Assembly (NCBI RefSeq): GCF_000014865.1
Contig: NC_008576.1
Coordinates: forward strand, 3,749,001 to 3,813,000
Direction of reading: 5' to 3'
From: Magnetococcus marinus MC-1
GTDB taxonomy: Bacteria; Pseudomonadota; Magnetococcia; Magnetococcales; Magnetococcaceae
DNA: 64,000 nt
A program made the translations under genes and the position numbers. The notes under the pieces were generated by a model that did no database searches, was not told the origin of the DNA, and was given only the letters and a program-made list of their open reading frames with translations. Shown piece by piece: positions 56,915-64,000 of this stretch (positions are counted from its first letter, which is position 1; each line of letters starts with the position of its first letter).

Positions 56915-58495
56915 ATGGCTTTTACCTCTTGGCACTATTTTTTACTGCTACTGGTCACTCTGGGGCTGTTTCATCGGCTGCCCGCTGGGCGCTTGCGCAT
57001 GGCTCTGCTGGTGGCGGCCAGTTACCTCTTTTATGGGGTGTGGGATGTCCGTTTTCTGGCGCTCATTCTGACCTCCACCGTTATTGACTATATCACCGGT
57101 GCGGGGCTTGATGGACGCATGCTCAAGCGCGGCCATCCCTACCTGCTCAGTGCCTTACCGGCTTTGTGGTTGGCGGGTTGCTGGCTGGTGGGACAACCGA
57201 ATGTCGAGACACCGCTACTGGGGGCTGTGCTGCTTACCCCCATACTGCCATGGATCAGCCAAGGTTTGTTGCGGCTGCCCGAGGCATCCCGTAAACGGGG
57301 TTTTTTGCTGCTAAGCATTGGGGCCAATTTAACGTTATTGGCCTTTTTTAAATATTTTAACTTTTTTATCGACTCGGCCCAGCAACTCCTTGCCACGGTT
57401 GGTTTGGGCGGCAACACTTGGAGCTTGGAGATACTGCTGCCGGTGGGCATCTCTTTTTACACCTTTCAAAGCCTCTCCTACACCATTGATATCTATCGGG
57501 GCCAGACCCGCCCTGTGGATGATTTTGGCCACTTTGCCGCCTATGTGGCCTTTTTTCCCCAACTTGTGGCAGGCCCCATTGAGCGCAGCCACCATCTGCT
57601 GCCCCAACTGAGCAATCCGGCCCCCCTTACCCCGGCGCTCCTGCATGAAGCCGCCCGGTTGTTGCTGGTGGGTTATTTTATGAAACTGTTTGTGGCGGAT
57701 AACTGCGCCCTTATCGCCAACCATGTGTTTGCCAGTGGCGAGCCCATCAATGGCCCATGGGCGCTGCTGGGGGCGGTGGCGTTTGCTTTTCAAATCTATG
57801 GAGATTTTGCAGGGTACAGCAACATTGCACGGGGTTCGTCGCTGCTGTTTGGCATCCGTTTGAGTCAAAACTTTGCCTTCCCCTATTTGGCGCGCACCCC
57901 TTCTGAGTTTTGGCGACGCTGGCACATTACCCTTTCGTCATGGATTCGCGACTATATTTTTATTCCCTTGGGGGGCAGTCGTGATGGTCGGCGGCGCACC
58001 TTACGCAACCTGAGCATCACCATGTTTTTAGCCGGTTTATGGCATGGTGCGGCGTGGCATTTTGTGCTGTGGGGGCTCTATCATGGTGCGCTGTTGGCCC
58101 TCTATCGGCTGGTGGGGCCTTTGGCGCAATTGAAGGATCAAGCGCAGCACCACCGGTGGTGGGTCAATTTGGGTGCCTGGGCCTTGATGTTTGGCTTGAC
58201 TTTGGTGGGCTGGGCGTTGTTTCGCGCCGAGGATCTTGCGGGATTTGCCACATGGTGGCTGGCGCTGGGCCACTGGAGCATGGAGGGCATAGAACCCATC
58301 GCCGGTGCGCTCAAATGGATCGCCGCCCATGCATTGCCCCTCTTGGTATTGCAAGCACTTACCTATAAACAGCCCGATGAGTGCCATTTAGGGGCGCTAC
58401 CAACCCCCCTGCGGGGGCTGGTCTACCTGCTCTTGTTTTTAATGATCACCACCTCCACCCAACTGGAGATGGAGTTTATCTATTTTCAGTTTTAG
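56915..58495 (+). CDS. MBOAT-family O-acyltransferase (AlgI-like)
   Basis: A 526-residue polytopic membrane protein. The AlgI/MBOAT pattern is clear: WDVRFLALILTSTVIDY near residue 50, GISFYTFQSLSYTIDIYRG near 178, FPQLVAGPIER, and the catalytic histidine region with His377 in LAGLWHGAAW and His390 in LWGLYHGAL. It probably transfers an acetyl or other acyl group to a cell-surface sugar polymer or lipid. No AlgJ/AlgX or polysaccharide genes are next to it, so the acceptor is unknown. Confidence 0.9.
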   Translation: MAFTSWHYFLLLLVTLGLFHRLPAGRLRMALLVAASYLFYGVWDVRFLALILTSTVIDYITGAGLDGRMLKRGHPYLLSALPALWLAGCWLVGQPNVETPLLGAVLLTPILPWISQGLLRLPEASRKRGFLLLSIGANLTLLAFFKYFNFFIDSAQQLLATVGLGGNTWSLEILLPVGISFYTFQSLSYTIDIYRGQTRPVDDFGHFAAYVAFFPQLVAGPIERSHHLLPQLSNPAPLTPALLHEAARLLLVGYFMKLFVADNCALIANHVFASGEPINGPWALLGAVAFAFQIYGDFAGYSNIARGSSLLFGIRLSQNFAFPYLARTPSEFWRRWHITLSSWIRDYIFIPLGGSRDGRRRTLRNLSITMFLAGLWHGAAWHFVLWGLYHGALLALYRLVGPLAQLKDQAQHHRWWVNLGAWALMFGLTLVGWALFRAEDLAGFATWWLALGHWSMEGIEPIAGALKWIAAHALPLLVLQALTYKQPDECHLGALPTPLRGLVYLLLFLMITTSTQLEMEFIYFQF

Positions 58496-58991
58496 CCTCA
58501 CCTGATTTAGCGGAACCAGAAGCATCGCGCCAAAAAAAGTTTGGGCACGTAAAAGCCCCCCCTTTTTGAGAAGGGCTGGCAAGTTATAGCCGCTTTCGCG
58601 CATCAACGCATAGACCCTGCCCTGCGGGAAAAATCCCTATCCAGACAGCACTCTGTTTGCTGATGCCCAGACACTGGCTCCCCGTCAGAATGTCTGCATC
58701 ATTTTTCTTAAAGGTTGACACCATACCACCCCTTTGCTCGGAAAAATGACCTGGACACCCGTGCCCCCCCTGTTAGCCGTTGCCTACAATGGCCACTTTG
58801 GCTTCACTGGATAATCGTTTAACTTGCTCTAAGAGCTTTGCAGGGGTCCATCATTGGGGTTGCTGGAAGGGTATCCCCCCCGCGATCTTGCCTCCCCCAC
58901 CGGTCGAACATACCTCTAAAGCGATCTATTTTGCATACGTCACAAAAACAGCTAACATGGTGCCTCCTTTTTCCTATTGGGAGTCGAACCC
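58496..58991 (+). other. Intergenic region; no gene seen
   Basis: About 495 bases with no credible frame. The stretch TGGGAGTCGAACCCA near 58979 resembles a tRNA T-arm on the minus strand, but the rest of a tRNA cannot be folded; GGGAG there serves as the ribosome site of the next gene. Confidence 0.4.
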
Positions 58992-60176
58992 ATGCCGCAG
59001 CCCACTCTGTTGCAGGCGTTGCTCGCCGGCATCGCAAGCATCGTGCTTACCCTGGGCATCGCCCGCTTTGCCTATACGCCGCTGCTGCCCCTCATGCAAC
59101 AACAGGCAGGCTTGAGTTTGGCGGGTGGTGGAGAGCTGGCTGCCTTTAACTATCTTGGCTACCTGAGCGGGGCGTTGGTGGCTGCGCTGATCAACGATCT
59201 CTACCTCAAAGATCGCCTGTTCCGTTTGGGGCTATTGGTTGCCTTGCTCTCCACCCTAGGCATGGGCCTAACCCAAGAGCTCTGGATCTGGTCGCTCTTA
59301 CGCTATCTGGCTGGATTAAGCAGTGCGGCGGGTCTGTTGCTGGGCACAGGTCTGTTGCTCAATTGGTTGCTGCGGCAAAACCACAAAAGCGAGCTGGGAC
59401 TGCACTTTTCCGGGGTGGGTTTAGGGATCTTTCTGGGGGCAGCGGTGGTGGCCTGGGCAGACCCTTGGCTGAACTGGCAGCAGCAGTGGTGGCTGCTTAC
59501 CGCCCTAGGGGTGGTGCTGGCACTGCTGACCCTGCGCTGGTTTCCCCATCCCGACGCCAACCCCTACTCCACCAGCGGTACGCGCTTGCAAGACAACCCC
59601 CCCACACCGCTCTTTATGGCGCTGTTCCAAGCCGCCTATTTTTGCGCAGGTATCGGTTATGTGGTAAGCGCCACCTTTATTGTGGCGGTTATGGAGGCCC
59701 TGCCCGCACAACAAGGCTATGGCAACAGCGCCTTTCTCATTCTTGGTTTAGCCGCCGCCCCTGCCTGCCTGCTATGGGACCGCGTTGCCCGCGTTATGGG
59801 TGAGATCCCCGCCCTTATCCTGGCCAGCCTGTTGCAAGTATTGGGCATCGTGCTGCCCCTCTGGTTGGATGGTCTGTTCTGGGCTCTGCTGGGAGCCGTG
59901 CTGTTCGGTGGAACCTTTATTGGCATCGTCTCGCTGGTCCTGACCATGGCCGGACACTACTACCCAACCCGCCCCGCCCGCATGATGGGGCGCATGACCC
60001 TCTCCTACGGCGTGGCACAAATTATTGGACCAGCCCTAACGGGTTGGATCGCGACCTCTAGCGGCAACTACCGGGCGGGGCTCTATCTGGCCGCCGCCAT
60101 GATGCTGCTGGGCACGCTGCTGCTGCTCATTCTCCAGCAGGTGGACCGACACCAGCAAGCCGCCCCAACCAACTAG
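58992..60176 (+). CDS. YbfB/YjiJ-type MFS transporter
   Basis: A 394-residue membrane protein with about twelve hydrophobic segments. The start LGIARFAYTPLLPLM is typical of the YbfB/YjiJ branch of the major facilitator superfamily. The family's substrates are poorly known. ATG 58992 has GGGAG eight bases upstream; a TTG at 58977 is less likely. The gene is followed by another MFS transporter 121 bases away but shares no obvious substrate with it. Confidence 0.88.
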   Translation: MPQPTLLQALLAGIASIVLTLGIARFAYTPLLPLMQQQAGLSLAGGGELAAFNYLGYLSGALVAALINDLYLKDRLFRLGLLVALLSTLGMGLTQELWIWSLLRYLAGLSSAAGLLLGTGLLLNWLLRQNHKSELGLHFSGVGLGIFLGAAVVAWADPWLNWQQQWWLLTALGVVLALLTLRWFPHPDANPYSTSGTRLQDNPPTPLFMALFQAAYFCAGIGYVVSATFIVAVMEALPAQQGYGNSAFLILGLAAAPACLLWDRVARVMGEIPALILASLLQVLGIVLPLWLDGLFWALLGAVLFGGTFIGIVSLVLTMAGHYYPTRPARMMGRMTLSYGVAQIIGPALTGWIATSSGNYRAGLYLAAAMMLLGTLLLLILQQVDRHQQAAPTN

Positions 60177-60297
60177 CCCCCGACTCCCCAGCGGCCTCTT
60201 TGGTTTTTATTGGGTAGCGGAACCTGTTGAGCGTGCTAGAATGGCTGCGCCTTTTTGTCCTGACTTCGGCAACCCCACACCCGCAGCGACCTAAACC

Positions 60298-61692
60298 ATG
60301 ACACTCTACCGCAATGCCACCTATCTTAAACTCTTCGCGGCACAGGTTATTGCCCTGACCGGTACGGGTATCTCCACCATTGCCATAGCCTTACTGGCTT
60401 ACCAGTTGGCCGGGGCGCAAGCGGGTAGCGTATTGGGCATTGCGCTGGCGCTCAAGATGGTAGCCTATGTGGTGGTCGCCCCCCTCATGGGTGGGATAGC
60501 CCATCGGCTGCCCCGCCGACGCTGGATGATCGGCATGGATCTGCTGCGTGCCGCCCTGCTCTGTAGTCTGCCCTTTATCCAGAGCATTGAGCAGCTCTAT
60601 CTCTTAATCTTTTTGATTAATGCCTGCGCCGCTTCGTTTAAACCCCTCTACCAGGGGGTCATTGCCGACCTTTTGCCCGACCCACAGAACTACACCCGCG
60701 CCCTTGCCATGTTCCGCATCGCCTATGATATGGAAAATATCCTTAGCCCGGCGTTGGCGGCCCTATTGTTGATGATCGCCAGCTATAACCAGCTCTTTTT
60801 CTTGAACAGCTTCACCTTTATCGTGTCGGCTCTGCTGCTGTTGGCAAGTTCCTTCCCCGCTGCGGCAGCCAGCGACCGACTGGCTGGCGTGGGACACAAT
60901 TTGCTATTCGGCTTAAAAAGCTATCTGGCCACCCCCCGCTTACGGGGCCTGCTGGCCCTTTACATGGGGGTTTCGGCGGCAAGTGCCATGGTCATCGTCA
61001 ACACGGTGGTCTATGTCCAGGGGGAGCTGGCGGGACATGATGTCGAGACCGCTCAAGCGATGTTGGCGGTGGGAGCGGGCTCTGTGCTAGCAGCCCTGCT
61101 GTTACCCAGAGCTTTACAACGGTGGCACAGCCGCTCCCTCATGCTGGGGGGTGGCTGGTTGTTGGCGCTCGCTATGCTGGCCGGGGTGTTGCACCCCAAC
61201 TACACGGGGTTACTGCTGCTCTGGTTTGTATTGGGGGTTGGGCTGGCGGTGGTGCAAACCCCATCGGGCCAGTTAATCACCGCCAGTTGTCAAGGGGCCG
61301 ACCGCACCGCCTTTTTTGCGGCCAACTTTTCGCTCTCCCATAGTTGCTGGTTTTTCAGTTATCTCCTAGCGGGGCTGTTAGGCACCCAACTGGGCCTCTC
61401 CGTTACCTTTGCCCTGTTGGCGCTGCTGATCGCCGTTTCGGTCTATACCGCTAGCCGCCTTTGGCCCCGCCATGAACCCCACCAGCTTAACCACCATCAC
61501 GATGCTACGGCCCATCACCACCCCCACATTCATGATGCCCACCACCAGCATCATCATCACCCAGATGATGAACCTAGGGATGCCAAAACCCCCCATGTTC
61601 ACCACCATCAACATCGCCCCATGCAGCATAGCCACAGCTTTGTGATCGACACCCACCACCCCCACTGGCCAGAGCCACAAGGGGGTCGCTAA
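60298..61692 (+). CDS. MFS transporter with a histidine-rich C-terminal tail
   Basis: A 464-residue transporter. The first about 395 residues form a twelve-segment MFS domain with an N-terminal start of NreB type (LKLFAAQVIALTGTGISTIA). The last about 65 residues are cytoplasmic and extremely rich in His, with many HH pairs and HxH patterns alternating with Asp, Pro and Gln. Such a tail is known in NreB-type nickel-resistance exporters and other metal transporters. A role in efflux of nickel or another divalent metal is therefore likely but is inferred. Confidence 0.8.
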   Translation: MTLYRNATYLKLFAAQVIALTGTGISTIAIALLAYQLAGAQAGSVLGIALALKMVAYVVVAPLMGGIAHRLPRRRWMIGMDLLRAALLCSLPFIQSIEQLYLLIFLINACAASFKPLYQGVIADLLPDPQNYTRALAMFRIAYDMENILSPALAALLLMIASYNQLFFLNSFTFIVSALLLLASSFPAAAASDRLAGVGHNLLFGLKSYLATPRLRGLLALYMGVSAASAMVIVNTVVYVQGELAGHDVETAQAMLAVGAGSVLAALLLPRALQRWHSRSLMLGGGWLLALAMLAGVLHPNYTGLLLLWFVLGVGLAVVQTPSGQLITASCQGADRTAFFAANFSLSHSCWFFSYLLAGLLGTQLGLSVTFALLALLIAVSVYTASRLWPRHEPHQLNHHHDATAHHHPHIHDAHHQHHHHPDDEPRDAKTPHVHHHQHRPMQHSHSFVIDTHHPHWPEPQGGR

Positions 61693-61818
61693 GGGGCTCC
61701 TGTCAATCGAGTCCACCACCCTCAGCACGCAGCAAACTCCCCGGCAATACGCCCAAGCCCAGCGGTATCCTGGCAGTGGTGGAGGCGAAACATCCCTTAA
61801 CCGCACACCAATGGAGGA

Positions 61819-62955
61819 TTACACCGTGACCCGTGTGAGCAGCATATGCTGCACGCCCCGCCCAAACATGCTGGAAAACAGTCCCATCTCCAGCCGCTCT
61901 GTGGTGGGCGAGAGCAACGGCAGCGCTTGACTAAAATCCTGCAAGCTCTGGGCGGTTGGGCCATCCAATGGCGCATAAAAGTGGATCATCTCTTCTAAGG
62001 CATTCAAGATGATGGGTAAGAGCTGTGCATCCCCTTGCACATCGTGCTGCTCTATGAGCTTCATAATTTGCTCACTTAACCGGTAGAGTTGCTCCACATG
62101 CTCCATGGCCGGATAGTGGCAGCGATAATCCAACAGGTTATGGGCCTGTTTCGACAGCAGTTTGGCGATGCGCTCATTAGCCTGCGCGGGAGTATCGGTA
62201 ATATTTTGGTACCAACGCCAATCTTTAAGAATCTGAGGGGCGGTACCTGTGACCTGAAACTGCCCGCCCACCACCTCTAGCACATCCCTTTGCGAGATAA
62301 ATTTTTTATCGCAGAGGGGAAACATTAAATTTTCCTCAACCCAATTTATGACCGGTTTTTTTAACCCTGACAGGGTTTGTAAATGGGGGCCAAACAGTGC
62401 AGCAAGACGTTGACACTGTTGCGCATAAGGGCTTTGTGCGTCGACCAACCGTTTAGCGGCCAGATAGCGTAAAAAATCGGGAAAGGCCGAGAGGGTATCA
62501 ATGGTGGTGAGCAACAAGATACCACCGGGGGCCACCAGTGGCAGCACCTGCGCAAGAAACCCTTTGGGATCCTGCTGGCACTCGATGGTACGTTCACACC
62601 ATACCACATCATACTGTTGCGACCATTGGCGCGACTCAAACAGTTCGGTAATAATTTCGCAGCGGGTATGGGCGGCATAGCTCTGAGCGATCTGTTGCAG
62701 AGTGGGGGTACAGAAGGGATTGGCTTCTAAAAAAGTATAGCTGGCGGGCCGTTGCTCCAAAATATAACGGGCATGCGCACCCTGGGCCGGGCCGATTTCC
62801 AATACCGATTTACCCGCCAAAAGACCAGGCGGCAACCCCAATTGCATAAACAGCGCCCGACGTGTCGCAAAGAGCTGCGTTAAATCTCGCACATGCACCT
62901 GCGCTGGGATCAAACGCCCCTCCTGTGCATAATAGTTTACATATCTGTTTTGCAT
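61819..62955 (-). CDS. Large SAM-dependent methyltransferase-like protein
   Basis: A 378-residue protein. The N-terminal half has a Rossmann SAM motif, VLEIGPAQGAHARYIL near residue 50, followed by YTFLEANPF and YDVVWCERTIECQQDPKGFL, matching class I methyltransferases of the Methyltransf_23/11 type. The C-terminal half is helical, of unknown function. It stands alone on the minus strand, convergent with the metal transporter. Substrate unknown. Confidence 0.75.
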   Translation of the reverse strand: MQNRYVNYYAQEGRLIPAQVHVRDLTQLFATRRALFMQLGLPPGLLAGKSVLEIGPAQGAHARYILEQRPASYTFLEANPFCTPTLQQIAQSYAAHTRCEIITELFESRQWSQQYDVVWCERTIECQQDPKGFLAQVLPLVAPGGILLLTTIDTLSAFPDFLRYLAAKRLVDAQSPYAQQCQRLAALFGPHLQTLSGLKKPVINWVEENLMFPLCDKKFISQRDVLEVVGGQFQVTGTAPQILKDWRWYQNITDTPAQANERIAKLLSKQAHNLLDYRCHYPAMEHVEQLYRLSEQIMKLIEQHDVQGDAQLLPIILNALEEMIHFYAPLDGPTAQSLQDFSQALPLLSPTTERLEMGLFSSMFGRGVQHMLLTRVTV

Positions 62956-63727
62956 GGTTTCAACTCCCTATGGAAACCACTCAAGGGGATTACGGCTATG
63001 GCGAACAGGCCATGATGCGGCCACTACAAAAATGGATATTCGGGCGTCGGATTGTAGCACATCGAGCCCCGAAACCAATGCCTATCATGACATGGCTCAA
63101 ACATTGGCGTGACGTTTTACCTAATCACCCTCCATTGCGGCGGCCCCCCCTAACCATGAGAATCCTACCCAGTAAAAAATACCGCGCACAGGCGATCAAG
63201 TGGCCATGGCAATGCTCCTGCCCGCACGGCAAAACAGAGGGTATGGTGCTATAAAGTTACACGCAACCCCCCCCCTACACTACCTGCAACCTAGCACGCT
63301 AAAATAAATAAAATATATAAACTTTTGTTTTTCTTTCGGGTATGACATGCTCTCTCAGAATAGACCGCTGCAACCGAGGGTTGTAAATCCCTAACCACCT
63401 AGAGTTTGGTAACACATGATCCTATGGATGCTGCAAAAGATACCATCGGTGGGTAACGGACGCGGAACTGGAGTCCCTGTTTTTCTTGCAAGCACTCCTT
63501 AGGCAAGATGGCTCTGCTACCCGACGCTTAGACGGAGCAATCACACACGAGTCCGTCAATAAGCACTAAGGCACGCCATACGCGAGAGGCAGGTACGGTC
63601 GTCGCCTTTGCTTTTTTGCCCAAAAGGCGTCCTATTCTTTGCTTAACTTTACAGGGTTATGCAGGCGTTTATTCACTTATCCAGTGGAACATCGTGTCAC
63701 TGGCGATCATTCTGAGGAGAAAAATAG
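62956..63727 (+). other. Long intergenic region with candidate structured leader
   Basis: About 770 bases without a credible gene. The right-hand part (about 63410-63620) has several short complementary segments: a 6-bp hairpin GACGGA/TCCGTC at 63531-63557, CTTGC/GCAAG near 63485-63506, and a longer-range TGGGTA/TACCC pairing near 63450 and 63518. This could be a structured 5' leader for the gene at 63728. I matched it to no known riboswitch. An AT-rich stretch near 63301-63330 could contain the promoter. Confidence 0.35.
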
Positions 63728-64000
63728 ATGAAGCGGTATTTACGTGTCGTTGTTGCTGTGCCTATGATTTTTGGCGCTTTTCAGGTTGGGAGTGCCAAGG
63801 CTGCCAGCTATCAGCCAGCCGTGTCGTATAACGAGTATTCAGAAACAAAGCTGGAGAAATGTTATCAGGAAAAATTCTTCGGCGAAAAAATAAAAAAGTG
63901 CATTAAAGCGGGCACCATTGGTGGCGGCGTTAATGGGCAAGCCAGCCTACTAACTTTTGCCAATGAGGATACCGGCGAGATCGGTGCCGTGCTGCTGGCC
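63728..64000 (+). CDS. Exported protein of unknown function, N-terminal part
   Basis: The frame is open to the right edge and encodes the first 91 residues. AGGAGAA lies 5-10 bases before the ATG. A signal peptide (VVVAVPMIFGAFQVGSAKA) is followed by a mature region with two cysteines (EKCYQEKFF and KKCIKAG) and a glycine-rich turn (GTIGGGVNGQAS). I do not recognise the family. The long leader suggests regulated expression. Confidence 0.65.
   Translation, partial: MKRYLRVVVAVPMIFGAFQVGSAKAASYQPAVSYNEYSETKLEKCYQEKFFGEKIKKCIKAGTIGGGVNGQASLLTFANEDTGEIGAVLLA

Noticed and set aside
58975-59050. tRNA or tmRNA 3' end on the minus strand, from TGGGTTCGACTCCCA
   Set aside because: Only the T-arm resembles a tRNA. 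The flanks give no acceptor stem, anticodon arm or CCA, and the segment serves as the ribosome site of the transporter gene at 58992.

Overview
The window looks like a stretch of chromosome from a Gram-negative, motile, sulfur-oxidising, microaerophilic or facultatively anaerobic proteobacterium. It has SoxYZ with a Tat signal on SoxY, an outer-membrane lipid-transport pair (MlaA/MlaC type), a complete late flagellar regulatory block (flhA-flhF-flhG-fliA-fliK), an octahaem cytochrome of the hydroxylamine oxidoreductase (HAO) family and very many sensor kinases. This mix, with mid-range GC, fits the magnetotactic Magnetococcus lineage. That is an inference from gene content; no magnetosome gene is in the window.

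Layout. 1-1531: tail of an unknown gene, then soxY-soxZ. 1760-5730: periplasmic substrate-binding protein with a hybrid histidine kinase in one operon. 5868-8495: divergent mlaC-like and mlaA-like genes and a lipoprotein. 8764-13069: TPR/coiled-coil protein, L,D-transpeptidase, Nudix hydrolase and a small exported protein. 13171-14231 (minus): RdgB and a second Nudix enzyme. 14452-19194: a sensor kinase with a periplasmic CxxCH, a degenerate NtrC-like regulator and a diguanylate cyclase with its own periplasmic CxxCH. 19330-29337 (mostly minus): housekeeping nucleotide genes guaA, guaB, rlmE, greA, carB, carA, each block closed by a clear hairpin terminator. 29648-35179: PDZ protein, sfsA, map, a response regulator with a PP2C-type phosphatase, pfkA. 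35372-37043: an FNR-type box and the octaheme cytochrome. 37183-45927: a dense signalling locus with two large kinases carrying an LHNIGN-type phosphoacceptor motif, three response regulators with an enlarged receiver domain (one ending in an adenylate/guanylate cyclase), and a PilZ protein. 46563-48296: two methyltransferases. 48309-55979 (minus): flagellar block. 56222-62955: DUF2059 protein, MBOAT acyltransferase, two MFS transporters (one with a histidine-rich tail) and a methyltransferase. 63728-64000: start of an unrecognised exported protein.

How it works together. The strongest theme is redox or ligand sensing coupled to second messengers and motility. Three separate membrane sensors carry a c-type haem motif (CxxCH) in the periplasm just before the second membrane segment, and their outputs are a kinase/regulator pair, c-di-GMP synthesis, and the LHNIGN kinase cluster. 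PilZ, the cyclase and the flagellar genes lie nearby. The octaheme cytochrome has a perfect FNR-type palindrome upstream, consistent with control by oxygen. The most unusual single items are the NtrC-like regulator that has lost almost all residues needed for sigma-54 activation, and the three paralogous response regulators with a 30-40 residue receiver insertion. No tRNA, rRNA, CRISPR array, insertion sequence or phage gene was found.
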